From Carettochelys insculpta (Eukaryota > Chordata > Testudines > Carettochelyidae): 64,000 nt of DNA. The position numbers and the translations under genes are program-made. The stretch covers positions 207,869,501 through 207,933,500 of the forward strand of contig NC_134139.1 in NCBI RefSeq assembly GCF_033958435.1, read 5' to 3'. Below are positions 12,270 through 24,423 of the stretch, in pieces; within the stretch, counting starts at the first letter, position 1; every line of letters starts with the position of its first letter. The notes under the pieces were generated by a model, which worked only from the letters and a program-made list of their open reading frames with translations, was not told the origin of the DNA and made no database searches.

Positions 12270-13760
12270 GGAGATGCAGAACGTGAGAAAGGCCAGGCTG
12301 GGTCAGAGTGACAGTCCCTCTCCCAGACTCTTGTCTTCTGACAGCGACCAGAGGAATGGACCAAAACAGGGCAATTTATCCTGTTCTCCACTCCCATCCT
12401 CTGGCAATAAGAGAATTAGGGACACCAAGAGTCTGGGGTCTATGTCCCTGATGATCTTGGCTCATAGCCTTTGATGGGAACTTCTAGCTGTTTCTTTTAA
12501 ACCTGTTGCCTCTTCGTATCCTTGGGTGACCCCTGGTTTGCATGTTTCCTAACAACTAACACTGCTAGTCTTTATGGAGCTACAGGACAGCTTGGGATGT
12601 GTTCTTGTTTTGTTTTGTTTCGTTTTTTGGTGAAGCTGCAGCCTAACCCAGCTCCCCCTCTGTACTGTCTTTTTTAGACCTCTCTGCAGAACAGCACCTA
12701 ATATGCAAGGTGTGAGCGCCCCATGGCTTTATAGAGCAGCATTATGCAACTATCTGCTTGATTCTCTGTCAGTTTCTTAATGGGCCTTACAGTCGGTTAG
12801 TTCTTCCGACTGCCACTGCGGGCTGCTCGGATGTTTTCCGAGAACTAGCCAGAGTGACTGCCAGGGCTGTCTGTAGAATGGTCCCAGCTGTGTTGTATAC
12901 TTCATCGGGTTTATATTTGCCAATGGGTGCTGCTGTGCATTTATCAACATTCAGTTTCATCTGCTATTTGCCCAGTCACCCAGTTTTGGGAGGTCCCTCT
13001 ATAAATCTTCACTGTCTGCTTGAAACATAACAATCTTCTTTGTCACCTGCAAACTTTGTCTCTGAGCTGTTTACCCCCTTTTCCAGATCCTTTAGGAGTA
13101 AATTGAATAGGGCCACTTACTGTCCTGTGTTAGGCAGGGTCGCCTCTGGAGCCTTCGCAAAAAATCGGCCTCACATTAGCAATCCTCTGGCTGTCGGCAC
13201 AGAAGTTGATTTAAATGACAGGTTACAGCTGACAGTTACTAGTTCTGTAATTTCACATTTGCTGTTCCTTCAGAACTCTTGGATGAATGCCATCTGGTCC
13301 TGGCAACTTATTACTGTTTAATTTATCAGTTTGTTCCAAAACCCTCACTAATGACATTTCAATCTGGGACAGTTCTCCAGATCTGTCACCTAAAATGAAT
13401 GGCTCGGGTGTGGGACTCTCCCTCACATCCTCAGCCCTGAAGGCTGATGCCAAGAATTCATTTAATTTCTCCGCAATGGCCTTATCGTCCTTGAGTGCTA
13501 CTTTAGCATCTCGATTATCCAATGTCCCTGCCAGCCCCCCAGCGTTCTGCTTCCGATGTACTTAACCATTTTTCTTTCTGATGTTTCTTTTTTTGGGTCT
13601 TCGACTAGAAGTTCCTCAAATCCCTTTTTGGCCTTCCTGCTTATATTTTTTACATTTCCCTTGCCAGAGCTTATGTTTCTTTCTACTTTCCTCCCCAGGA
13701 TTTAACTTCCAGTCATGAAAGGGTGCCTTTTTGCCTCTGAGGAGGCAAACAGGGCAATTT
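12270..13760 (-). mobile_element. CR1 LINE fragment, minus strand, tail type B
   Basis: Read on the minus strand from about 13760 it gives the CR1 ORF2 linker and RT entry (AIAEKLNEFLASAF, then LPGPDGIHPRVLKE), an RT palm piece (RIANVRPIF) and an FADD-like region near 13050. It ends in the 3' segment related to GGGTCAGACCAAAGGTCCAT near 12300. Large parts of RT are missing or frameshifted, so it is dead. It shares its tail type with 15540-16748, 28133-28795 and 59115-61885. Confidence 0.85.
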
Positions 13761-14165
13761 GCACCCAACAAGGTGGCAACAGGCCCTGGATAGAAAGCTC
13801 ATAAGCTCTGGGACGTTAAGGTGGGAAGTGACCACAGTACCCGTCTCCCCCATCTCCAGGGGTCAGTGCATGCTTGCCTGGTACAGAACAAAGGTTGGGT
13901 TTAACAGGTGTGGAGTGACCAAAAGGCATCTTCCAAGTGCTCGTTGACCTTCTGACGCCAGCTTTCCTGGCTAATCAGCTCTCTCTTGCGCGCATGCTCT
14001 GGTGGTACTGTCTTCACACAGGTTTGTTTTGTCTACATGACACAGACTTGGTTCTGATCTCACACTGGTTCTAAGCAGGTGGCCCTGCACTGATCGGCAT
14101 TGAAGTGCCCGCTGAGGCCAGCCCACAGGGTTTGGAGCGTGGGTCTGGGGTAACATCACTTCTTC
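13761..14165. other. Apparently unique DNA
   Basis: No gene or repeat recognised. Confidence 0.35.
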
Positions 14166-14169
14166 TCAC

Positions 14170-14360
14170 GCTCTGCTCTGTTGTTTCCATCCATGTGCAG
14201 AATAAATATTGTTGTGTGCACCAAGGCAAGTGCTGATGTGCGCCACCATGGAAACACACTGTGTAGTGCAGGCAGCTGTGGGCGCTCTGCTAATCAGCTG
14301 GACAGCACCTGAATCTGTCCTGGGCAGCCACCCCGGCACTCAGCTTACAGGGAACGCTGC
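14170..14360 (+). mobile_element. hAT-like MITE copy
   Basis: CCATCCATGTGCAGAATAAA, TTGTTGTGTGCACC, GGGCGCTCTGCTAATCAGCT and CAGCTTACAGGGAACGCTG follow in the family order. The right end matches the AGGGAACACTG terminus of the 57432 copy with one change. Confidence 0.75.
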
Positions 14361-14362
14361 TC

Positions 14363-15539
14363 TGTGCGTTTGCCCAGCATCAGTCGCATCTGTGTGGCCA
14401 GCACATCAGGGGGCTTGGTGATGTCATGCTAGCTCTCAGCTTCTGACCTGGCTGCACTGTGGACCAGGGAGGGAAAGTGAGCCCAGCGTTGGGTGCATCC
14501 GCCCGGCGAGGTTCTGGGCCTCTGGTGCCTTGCAACGCTGTAAAACATGGATTGCTCTGTACAGAATGTACGGTATTCCTGGTATCCCTGTACCTGGCAT
14601 TATCACCCCAGCCCTGCTCGTTGCTGGCAGTTACTCCTGGCCACTCTTATCTCTGTAACCGTTTCCTAACCTACTTCTCCGGTGGCCCTGGAGATCTCTG
14701 TTTTCCCCTCTCGCAGCCCCCTTGCTGCCCTGCTTGTGTTCACTCTAAGCCCTGTCTGAACTGCCAGCAAACACTGCGATGATTCTTTTCAGCTGTGGGT
14801 CCTTTGAGGATGGCTCTGTCCCAAGGGCTTTGTTTCCTGTCCCACCACAGGGCTCCTGGGAGTCCAGCCATCCCAGCTGGCAGGTTCGCACCAATGCTGA
14901 AATGAGAGTGCTCAGATGTCCTCCCTCGGATTGGAGCAGAGCGGATGTTTTCCGGCCACTCAGAAGAAAGGTGTTGCTCTTACAGCTGGTGTTATTTAGC
15001 AATGAGAGAGGAGGGGGCAGGGATTCAGAACGCCTGGATTCTGTTCCTACCATCCAGTGCCTCAGTTTCCCCATATCCCCAACAGGGATGATAATAGAGG
15101 AATCACCAAAATCCCTTAGCAGAGGAGGACCAGCATGGCTTAGGGCTCCCTAGGGAAAGCTTCTTCAATAAGGAAAAGGACTAAAGACAATGGAAGAGGA
15201 GGCCCTTTGTTGTGTTTTTAAAGGCCCCTGATCTGCCGGTGAGCTGAGATTCAACCTGATTTCTCTGAGGCCTGCCACTGAACACAGATCTGCCAGAATG
15301 GCCTGGAATTTGGGCACAGCTTTCTCTGCTGGCAAGAAGCCATGGGTGCAAAATGGCTCTGTCCTGGCCAATGGTCACAGGTGGGCTTATCGTGGACATC
15401 AAATTTAACCCCCGCCTGGCTGAAATGGGTGGCATGACACCAGCTGATCAGATGCGGAGGTGAATCCCAGCCTCTTTCCTGACCTTCACCCTGCACAAGG
15501 AGCGGCTGGTAATTTCATGTGATGGTTCATCCCAGGTGT
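14363..15539. other. Mostly unique DNA with a MIR-like fragment
   Basis: No gene is seen. Around 15045-15100 CAGTGCCTCAGTTTCCCC with downstream GGGATGATAATAGAGG resembles the MIR core and tail. Confidence 0.45.
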
Positions 15540-16748
15540 CATGGGATACTGTCATGGGATAAGAGGGAAGGTCCTCTCTTGGATTGGTAACTGGTTAAAA
15601 GATCAGAAACAAAGGATAGGAATAAATGGTCAGTTTTCAGAATGGAGAGAGGTGAATAGTGGTGTCTCCCAGGGGTCTGTGCTGGGACCAGTCCCATTCA
15701 ACATATTATAAATGATCTGGGAAAAGGGATAAACAGTGAGGTGGCAAAATTTGCAGATGACACAAAACCACTCCAAACAGTTAAGTCTCAAGCAGGCTGT
15801 GAAGAGCTACAAAAGGATCTTAATAACTTGGGTGTTTGGGCAACGAAATGGCAGATGAAATTCAATGCTGATAAGCGCAAAGTAATGCACTTTGGAAAAT
15901 GTAATCCCAACTATACATATGAAATGATGGGGTCTGACTTAGCTGTTACCACTCAAGAGAGAGATCTTGGAGTCATTGTGGATAGTTCTCTGAAAATATC
16001 CACTCAGTGTGCAGTGGCAGTCAAAAAGCTAACAAAATGTTGGGAATCATTAAGAAAGGCATGGATAATACGACAGAAATGTCATATTACCTTCATATAA
16101 ATCCATGGTACTTCCACATCTGGAATATTGTGTACAGATGTGGTAGTCCCATCTCAAAAAGGTATAGTGGAATTGGAAAAGGTTCAGAAAAGGGCAACAA
16201 AAATGATGAGGAGCATGGAGCATCTGCCATACGAGGAGAGATTAATAAGACTGGGACTTTTTAGTTTGAAAAAAAGACTATTAAGGGGGAATATGATAGA
16301 GGTCTATAAAATCATGACTGGTGTGGAGAAAATAGATAAGAAACTGTTATTTACTCCTTGCAACACAAGAACTAGGGGTCACCCAATGAAAGTAATAGGC
16401 AGGAGGTTTAAAACAAACAATGTAAAATATTTTTTTGCACAGTTAACCTGTGGAACTCGTCGCTGGAGGAAGTTGTGACGGCCAAGACTATAGTAGAGTT
16501 TAAAAAAGAACCGGATAAATTCAAAGGGAATAGGCCCATTGATGGCTATTAGCCAGGCTGGGCACGGAGGGTATTCTAGGTATTCCTCTGTTTGCTAGAG
16601 GCTGGAAATGGGCAACAGGGAATTGATCACTTGATGACTACCTGCTCTGGTGATCCCCTCTGGGGCACCTGGCACTGGCCACTGTCACAAGACAGGATAC
16701 TGGGCTTGATGGGCCTTTGGTCTGACCCAGTGTGGCTGTTCTTATGTG
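15540..16748 (+). mobile_element. CR1 LINE fragment, RT to 3' end, tail type B
   Basis: Starts in RT (WREVNSGVSQGSVLGP), continues through the FADDTK catalytic motif near 15755, the KWQMKFNADK and ERDLGVIVDSSLK regions and the C-terminal block ([15 protein letters not shown]). It ends CAGTGTGGCTGTTCTTATGT. Several frameshifts break the frame. It is a 1.2-kb 5'-truncated copy and not active. Confidence 0.92.
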
Positions 16749-17580
16749 TCCCAGAATCCTGAGTCAGGCCCTTCCCCTCCCATCCCCCCCCAAAAATTCA
16801 TGAGATTGGCTTAAAATGCCCCCTGTTAAAAATAACACATCATAAGTTGGTTGCATGGACCTTGTGGCTTTGTACTGGGCAGGAGTCACAATCTCGGGCT
16901 TTTTTCCACAGCTCTGGCTTCTTTCAAAAGATTTTCCCAGGCTCCATAAGCCCAGAGCTGGGGTTTCACGGAAAGAGCAAGGAGTGTCCCATGAGCTGGC
17001 AGCTCTGACAGCGTCACAGCCAGCTTTCCGCAATCCTTCAGGGAGGCAATAGAACAGGGGCTTTTGCTGGCCGTTTTCGGAAGGGGAAATCTCTTCCCTC
17101 GGCCGCTTATTGCGCCAGGCAGCTGGTGCTTTCGCAACCAGGCTGCTTTGTGTCCAGCAGAAGGTTTGTTTTCAGTATTTATTACATTGAACTTTGTGCT
17201 GCTATTAAGGGAGATGCGATTGGCTGCCCTTGCTGCTGCTGGGCAGGAGATCAGACATGCGAGCGGCGTATGCGGTGGGAGGGGATGGAAATGCGCGCGA
17301 GGGCACACTCCCAGTGGGAGCAGAGAGGTGGGGGAAAGGGTGGTGGAGGGTGGCAAAGGGGCCGAGGTACAGTTAGTGTCCCCCCCCAGCTTTGCACACG
17401 CAGAGGCAGAGAGTCGCAGGGTGCACGAGGACAGCATTACACCTGGCGAAAGCAGGGCCAGATTGCCTGCCCGGGGGGGGCTCACCATTGCACCTGGCTC
17501 TCATTTAATCTGGTGTCGATCCGGAGCAAGTTCAGAGAGCTGGGCAAGCCACTGGTGGGTGCAACCGAGTGTCCCCCCGC
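16749..17580. other. Apparently unique DNA
   Basis: No gene or repeat family recognised. Confidence 0.4.
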
Positions 17581-17584
17581 CGTG

Positions 17585-17800
17585 GAAGAGGAAGTAGTGC
17601 CAAGTGGTTAGAGAGGCTGGGCTGGGCGAAGGGAGACCTGCCAACAATGCTCAGCGCGGCATCAGACTCATCACTTAGCCGCTCTGGGCCTCAGTTTCCC
17701 CTTCTGTGCAAGAGGGGTGACAGCCCTGCCCTGCCCTGCCTCCCCCGGGGGTTGCTGGGTAAAGGCAGTAAAGACCGTGCCCTGCTAAAATGCAAGGGGA
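17585..17800 (+). repeat. MIR-type SINE
   Basis: A tRNA-like start (AGTGCCAAGTGGTTAGAGAG) is followed by CACTTAGCCGCTCTGGGCCT and the CAGTTTCCCCTTCTGTGCAA core, then a tail with TAAAGGCAGTAAAGACCGTG. The order and spacing fit MIR/CORE-SINE. Confidence 0.7.
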
Positions 17801-18239
17801 CGCCCTGTGTGCCAAAGGGTCTCCCAGCAGCCTGAGGAGGAAGGGCTGATGGCTTTGCAACCGCTCACTGTGCAATGGCAAAGGGAGAGTCTAGGCTCGC
17901 CCGAGTGGGTCAGTCCCATCCAGCCTGCGGTGATGGAGAAGGGGGTCACCTAACAGGATCATGGGGGGTCAGGGTTTCCCCTTCCTATCCTCCTCTGCCC
18001 CCCATCTTCTCTGCTGCATAGAGGCAGAATGGCCTGATGTCACCGCAGGCCTTGTCCCCCCTGCACAGGATCTATGGGTGTCTACCTCCTCCCCTGAGCA
18101 CCGAGCCCCTGCCCCTTGGGGCAAGGAGCTGGAGCAGCTGGAAATTGTTGGCTGGAAGGGGGACGGGGGTGGGGCTGAGCGTTGGGGGGGAGGCTGGCAA
18201 GGAGCCCTCCAACTGGAGGAAACCTGCACCAGCCCCTTG

Positions 18240-18460
18240 CTGGGAGGCAGTTCCACCCAAGGCGGGTTACTCCCAAATTACAGGGAGGCTGCTGGTGTGA
18301 ACACCCCCAGCCAGCCTCAAACTCAGGACCTCAGTGCAGGAGCCTCGGCCATTTGGGCTGAAAACTGGCTGGTGCTCAGCAGAGGCTGCAGGGGAGATGA
18401 AGTCTCTGCTGTGTAAGGGGGAGGTGCCACTCCAGGGCAGGGTGACCCCCACCCCTAGGT
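18240..18460. repeat. Unnamed ~200-bp repeat, copy 1
   Basis: Shares an order of blocks with 19640-19850: ACTCAGGACCTCAGTGCAGG versus GGGACTTCAGGAGCTTAGTG, then TGTGTAAGGGG, then GAGGTGCCACTCCAGGG versus AAGGTGCCACTGCAGGG. The first block looks tRNA-like on the minus strand, suggesting a SINE. Confidence 0.45.
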
Positions 18461-19639
18461 GCTGGGGCTGCACTTGCTCCTTCCCCTGCTCAGGGTCAGA
18501 ACGACCAGGGCCCTGGTGCTGCCCTGTCGGTCTGCGCTCCGCTTAGGAGGGCTGGTTGTGGAAACCGCGCCCAGGCTGCAGACCGTCCACTGCCCTGCGG
18601 CTCTCGGCTTGCGGCCGGAGCAGGCAGCAGGCATTAAGGGCAGCGTTGCCATCTGCCGTGTCCTCCCCCAGCCAGTGGGTTCCTTACTGCCCTACTTATC
18701 GCTCACGAGGGGCCCAGGCTGCTTCTTCTAGCTCACCCAGGGCTGCACCAAGAGTGGAAAGGTTAACTCCCTGCCTCTCCCGCTGGGGCGCGCAAGGAGC
18801 AGCATTGTGGGCCCTGGGTGGGGCAGACCCTGTGGGTAATGGCGCTGTTCTGTGGTGTGGAAGAGCCTTGATAATTACAAAGCTGACCTCCAGGTTCCCC
18901 GTCTCCAGGAGAGGTGCGTGCAGGGAGGGAGAATGTGCCTATTGGCACCGGTGTGCGTGCCCACGAGGGCACCAGCAGCAGCTCCCTGTGCGAGGCTCTG
19001 TAGGCACTTTGGGGCAGGAATGCATAACAAGTGTGTGTGTGAGGCTGTGCACCAGGGAGGGTCTGAACCCAGCACAGACCACCAGGGCTCTCCTGTGCCA
19101 TGGCCCACATGTGCACAGCCCCATGCCAGGGGGGCACGAGGCTGCAGCTCCAGGAGTATGCAGGCCCGTCACGCAGGGGAGCACCCCTGTGAGCCCAGCA
19201 CCCGCCAGGGACTCCCTGCAGCTACTAACAAACCTGTTCTCAGGCAGCCAGCATCCAGGTGCAAACAGAACCACCACCAGGCACAAACCCCGGGGGGAGA
19301 TCTGGCTGCAGAGGGACTGGCCAGGCTGGCCCTGGGGCCCTGTGAGCCTGCTCTGCCATGTAACCCCTGCAGCCAAGCTGAAGGGGATTTGAGTGCAGCT
19401 GTTCTTGCTGAATCACACCAGTGTTTATCATTCCAGGCCTGCTATTTGAGCCAGGCCACATGCCTGGGCCCTGCTGGCCGCAAGTCATTGCTCCTTAATA
19501 TCCTGGTCGTGGGTCACCTCCAGCCACAGCCCCCAGGGCCTCTTTCCTCTGTGTTTCTGGGCTCCAGCAAGCCATCCCCCGGCCTCACTTTTTACCTCTC
19601 AGGGCAGAGCTCTCTGATTTACAGCCACTGGGGATCCTG
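18461..19639. other. Apparently unique GC-rich DNA
   Basis: No gene recognised. Longer frames on both strands overlap and show no domain. Confidence 0.4.
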
Positions 19640-19850
19640 CCTGCAAGCCTCGGGTCCACCCTGCTAAGGCAGGAGCCTGTGTAACTGCCCCCGGGCGGAC
19701 TCAAACCTGGGACTTCAGGAGCTTAGTGCAGGAGCTAGAGTTGCACTAAAGGCCACTCAGGCAAGGTTGCAGCAGAGCCTTGTTCCTTCACCGTGTAAGG
19801 GGTCAAGGTGCCACTGCAGGGGACAGGGAGGTATGTGGGTCACATGTCTC
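19640..19850. repeat. Unnamed ~200-bp repeat, copy 2
   Basis: Second member of the family described at 18240-18460. A possible third, weaker member lies near 50970-51110. Confidence 0.45.
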
Positions 19851-20013
19851 CCAGTGCTTCGGCCCCTGCGGAGCTGAGGGTTTGGTGCTGGCCGGTTGTT
19901 CGTGGCTCACTGGCAAAGCTCCCAGCTTTACACCCCTTGCACCCGACAATTAGCCCCGTCAGCTGAGCCTGTTCAGGCTTCGATCCGACCCCTGCAGTGA
20001 CTGCGTCAGGCGC

Positions 20014-20063
20014 TCGGCGCGGCGCGGCGCGGCACGGCACGGCACGGCACGGCACGGCACGGC
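20014..20063 (+). repeat. (GGCGC)n/(GGCAC)n pentanucleotide microsatellite
   Basis: About ten pentamers, GGCGC changing to GGCAC part-way. Confidence 0.9.
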
Positions 20064-20207
20064 CACCCTCCGGGGCTGGGGTGTGAGCAGACTGGAGACG
20101 AAGAGGAGCTGTGAGTCATCTCCTGGCCCGGCGCTCAGCCCTGGGTCCGTGGGCAGAGCTGCTCCCTGTGCTGGGCTCTCCCGGCCACAGAGTTAAAACT
20201 AGGATTA

Positions 20208-20505
20208 CAGAATCATAGAAGCCCAGGGCTGGAAGGGACCTCAGGAGGCCATCCAGTCCAGCCCCCGGCTTCAAGCGGGATCAATCCCCGCTAAGTCATC
20301 CCAGCCAGGACCTCGTCCAGCCAGGACTTAAAAAACCTCAAGGGATGGAGAATCCACCACCTCTCTGGGCAACACATTCCAGTGCTTCACCACCTGCCTG
20401 GTGAAGTTGTTTTTCCTAATATCCAACCTACACCCCCCACTCTGTAACTTCAGACCATTGCTCCTTGTTCTGCCGCCCGTCACTGCCGGCTGAACCTCTC
20501 TTCCC
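20208..20505 (-). mobile_element. CR1 LINE 3' end
   Basis: The complement of the CR1 tail starts ATCATAGAAGCCCAGGGCTG and passes through CCAGGACCTCGTCCAGCCAG into the C-terminal coding block ([20 protein letters not shown] on the minus strand). Confidence 0.9.
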
Positions 20506-21259
20506 CAGCGCCCTGGGGACCCGACCCGAGCCGGATAAGAGGATTTTCCAAAAGAGGGAAAGTCATTTCCCTCCACCCCCATCCGGCTCCTCACTGGCTG
20601 CAGGTCCTGGCAGCTGGGTCCCAGCTTCTGGCTGCCCCTGGGTCCTAGCAGGGAAATGCTTTCAGTGCTCCTGCTAATGCACCCCAATGTGCCATTAGCC
20701 TCCTTGGCTGCGAGGCCTCCCCGTATCCATCTCAGTAGCCACCAACTCACCCAGTGTTAACGTGCAGGTGGTTAGAAGCAGGTGGCTCAAATGTAGCATC
20801 TCCTGCCCTGAGCTCCAAAGGTCCCAGGTGGGAGTCCCCCGTGGGCAGTTACATGTGGAAGATCTTCCCCCTGGGGGCACGCAAGGGGGGCAGGGTGCAG
20901 AGGGGTCTCTGTCTCCCATCCAGAGCATCCGGCACACAGCAGCTGTGCTGGGTACAGCCAGAACCACCACTGCTCTTCTGAGTGCTGCCCAGGGGGCCTT
21001 GCTCACAGGGGGAGCTTCCCAAGCTTAGCCCCCAGTCCGGGTGCCCCTCTGTTCAGCTTGCCTGGAAGTCCCTTGTGCGGGTGGGCTAACATCACCCAAA
21101 TGGGGCTTCCGCTCCCCCAGCTCCTGCTTCCCCCCAGCCCCAATCTTATGCCTGGCTTCCTTCTGCAGAGAAAAGAGGAAGCCAATATGGCCCTGGAGAG
21201 AGGCTGAGACCCTGCAGCACAGCGTGGTCGTCCTGCAGAACGAGAGACGGGCTGGCACG
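20506..21259. other. Apparently unique DNA
   Basis: No gene or repeat recognised. Confidence 0.35.
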
Positions 21260-21605
21260 CACGCCTTTGCAAGGCAGTGTTTGTGCATTAGGCGGAGCGT
21301 TGCCAGCGGAGCTTGAGAAGTTATTATCCCCTCCGCTTGGCGCTGGTGAGGCCAAATCTGGAGGATTGCGTCCAGTTCTGGGCCCCCCGGGATAGGAAGG
21401 ACGTGGACGTAGTGGGGAGGATTCAGCAGAGGGCAATGAAAATGGTTCAGGGGCTGGAGCACATGACCTCTGGGGAGAAGCTGAGGGACGTGGGGTTATT
21501 CAGTCTACAGAAGAGAAGCGTGAGTGGGGATTTGATAGCAGCCTTCGACTACCTGGAGGGGGCTCCCAAGGAGATGGAGTCCCATTCCCCACTGCATCCC
21601 TCGTA
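21260..21605 (+). mobile_element. CR1 LINE internal fragment
   Basis: Translates to [16 protein letters not shown], then QQRAMKMVQGLEHMTSGEKL and LFSLQKRSVSGDLIAAFDYL, the CR1 post-RT region. The 3' tail is missing. The copy stops shortly before the 67-bp minisatellite. Confidence 0.88.
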
Positions 21606-21774
21606 GCACCGGCGGTGGAGGGGCAGTGCTGAGACGGGCCAGGCCTGGAGCAGCGGGAGGGCTCGGGGTGCAGTAGGGCTGCAGGTCTGTGTTAGGGGAG
21701 CTGGCAGAACAGGGGTCAGGGCAGATGGAGAATGGCTCGTGGCGCTGAAGGTTGGGGGAGGTTCATGAGCAGGC

Positions 21775-23500
21775 GAGGCTAGTGGGGGGCTGCAGGTCGG
21801 GCCGGAGGGATGCTGGGAGAGCTGTGGGGGGAGCCCGGGGCTGGGGAAGCAGAGGGCTGCAGGTCGGGCCAGAGGGACGCAGGCAGAGCTGTGGGGGGAG
21901 CCCAGGGCTAGGGAAGCAGGGGGCTGCAGGTCGGGCCAGAGGGACGCTGGCAGAGCTGTGGGGGGAGCCCGGGGCTGGGGAAGCAGAGGGCTGCGGGTCG
22001 GGCTGGAGGGATGCTGGGAGAGCTGTGGGGGGAGCCCGGGGCTGGGGAAGCAGAGGGCTGCAGGTCGGGCCAGAGGGACGCAGGCAGAGCTGTGGGGGGA
22101 GCCCAGGGCTAGGGAAGCAGGGGGCTGCAGGTCGGGCCAGAGGGACGCTGGCAGAGCTGTGGGGGGAGCCCGGGGCTGAGGAAGCAGAGGGCTGCAGGTC
22201 GGGCCAGAGGGACGCAGGCAGAGCTGTGGGGGGAGCCCAGGGCTAGGGAAGCAGGGGGCTGCAGGTCGGGCCAGAGGGACGCAGGCAGAGCTGTGTGGGG
22301 AGCCCGGGGCTGGGGAAGCAGAGGGCTGCGGGTCGGGATGGAGGGACGCTGGGAGAGCTGTGGGGGGAGCCCGGGGCTGGGGAAGCAGAGGGCTGCGGGT
22401 CGGGCTGGAGGGACGCAGGCAGAGCTGTGGGGGGAGCCCAGTGCTGGGGAAGCAGGGGCTGCGGGTCGGGCCAGAGGGATGCTGGGAGAGCTGTCGGGTG
22501 AGACCGGGCCTGGGGAAGCAGGGGGCTGCGGGTCGGGCTGGAGGGACGCAGGCAGAGCTGTGGGGGGAGCCCGGGGCTGGGGAAGCAGGGGGCTGCGGGT
22601 CGGGCTGGAGGGACGCTGGGAGAGCTGTCGGGTGAGACCGGGGCTGGGGAAGCAGGGGGCTGCGGGTCGGGCTGGAGGGACGCTGGGAGAGCTGTGGGGG
22701 GAGCCCGGGGCTGGGGAAGCAGAGGGCTGCGGGTCGGGCTGGAGGGACGCTGGGAGAGCTGTGGGGGGAGCCCGGGGCTGGGGAAGCAGGGGGCTGCGGG
22801 TCGGGCTGGAGGGACGCAGGCAGAGCTGTGGGGGGAGCCCGGGGCTGGGGAAGCAGAGGGCTGCGGGTCGGGCTGGAGGGACGCAGGCAGAGCTGTGGGG
22901 GGAGCCCGGGGCTGGGGAAGCAGGGGGCTGCGGGTCGGGCTGGAGGGACGCTGGGAGAGCTGTCGGGTGAGACCGGGGCTGGGGAAGCAGGGGGCTGCAG
23001 GTCGGGCTGGAGGGATGCTGGGAGAGCTGTCGGGTGAGACCGGGGCTGGGGAAGCAGGGGGCTGCGGGTCGGGCTGGAGGGACGCTGGGAGAGCTGTGGG
23101 GGGAGACCGGGGCTGGGGAAGCAGGGGGCTGCAGGTCGGGCCGGAGGGACGCTGGGAGAGCTGTCGGGTGAGACCGGGGCTGGGGAAGCAGGGGGCTGCG
23201 GGTCGGGATGGAGGGACGCAGGCAGAGCTGTGGGGGGAGCCCGGGGCTGGGGAAGCAGGGGGCTGCGGGTTGGGCTGGAGGGATGCTGGGAGAGCTGTCG
23301 GGGGAGACCGGGGCTGGGGAAGCAGGGGGCTGCGGGTCGGGCTGGAGGGACGCTGGGAGAGCTGTCGGGTGAGACCGGGGCTGGGGAAGCAGGGGGCTGC
23401 GGGTCGGGCTGGAGGGACGCTGGGAGAGCTGTCGGGTGAGACTGGGGCTGGGGAAGCAGGGGGCTGCGGGTCGGGCTGGAGGGACGCTGGGAGAGCTGTG
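21775..23500 (+). repeat. 67-bp G-rich minisatellite, ~26 copies
   Basis: Units of 67 bp: GCTGTGGGGGGAGCCCGGGG, CTGGGGAAGCAGGGGGCTGC, GGGTCGGGCTGGAGGGACGC, TGGGAGA. Subtypes differ at CAGGCAGA/CTGGGAGA, CAGGTC/CGGGTC, GGCCAG/GGCTGG and TGTGGGGGGAGCC/TGTCGGGTGAGACC. The 5' half is dominated by the CAGGTC/GGCCAG type and the 3' half by the TCGGGTGAGACC type. The overlapping Pro/Ser-rich minus-strand and Gly-rich plus-strand frames are artefacts of the array. Confidence 0.95.
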
Positions 23501-24413
23501 GACAGGACACCCTGGCTTGGAATCGGGGGCTCCAGGTTGGGAGTGAGGGGCACTGGCCGAAGAGTGGGGGGGAAGCAGCCTTGTTAAATGGGAGCTGGGA
23601 GCCCTGATGCGCCCTTTGTTCTGCGCCCCCCTTTGCCGGCTGAGGGGCGCCAGGCCCTGCCAGGTTAGTTCCTGGCCCTCTCCTGGCTGAGCCTTGCCCT
23701 GTGCGTCCTTCAGTTACAGAAATCCCCCTGCACCCGGTATGCGGTTAAATACAGACCCCTCCACTGCCCCTCCTACAGCCTAGCCATCTGCTCCGACCTC
23801 GCCAGGGTGCAAGCCAGCTGCCTGGGGCATGGGACAGCTCAGGGCTGGGACAGCAGAGAGGTCCCTGGGGGAGGGGGTCAGGACTGGGGGGCACTGGCAG
23901 AGCTGCGGGGGGGACCCCCAGGCTGGGATAGTGGGGAGCTATGGGATGGGACTGAGGGCACTGGCAGAGCTGTGGGAGGTGCCCAGGGCTGGGGTAGTGG
24001 GGCTGCAGGTCGGGCCGAGGCAGGACACAGTTGGGGATGGGGTGGGTGGGGTGAAGCGAGGCCAGGGGGCGAGTGGGGATGGGAAGAGGAAGAGCAAAGG
24101 AGGGGCTTGGGGGGGGTGGGGGGGTACCCCCTCGCCCCCCACCCTGCTGCCCCTGCCTGGCTAATTTCTCTCTCCCTCCAGCCGGCGTGTGACCCAATAC
24201 CCAGGAAATCACTTTGCCCAGCGAGCTGGCGCACCGCGAATGCTCCCAGCCAGCTGGGCAGAGCTCCTGGAACTGGGTTAGACTCCTGCTCTCGACATTG
24301 CTGGAGCTGCACTCACTGCAGGCTGGGGGGCGGGGGGACAGTTCATGCCCAGTGCACCCTCTAAAGGGAGCTCTCTGGCCATAGCCGGCGGTTTCCAGCA
24401 TTGCCGGCTCTCG
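23501..24413. repeat. Degenerate outliers of the 67-bp array and GC-rich spacer
   Basis: At about 23884-24020 two or three weakly matching units recur (CACTGGCAGAGCTGTGGGAG, CCCAGGGCTGGGGTAGTGGG, GCTGCAGGTCGGGCC), so the array was once longer or spread outward. No gene is recognised in the rest. Confidence 0.55.
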
Positions 24414-24423
24414 CGATTAGCAC

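Noticed and set aside
20014..20063. Pentanucleotide run as a regulatory element
   Set aside because: It is a simple microsatellite with no supporting context.
21549..23553. 653- and 436-codon Pro/Ser-rich frames on the minus strand
   Set aside because: They span the 67-bp minisatellite. Periodicity, not selection, keeps them open.
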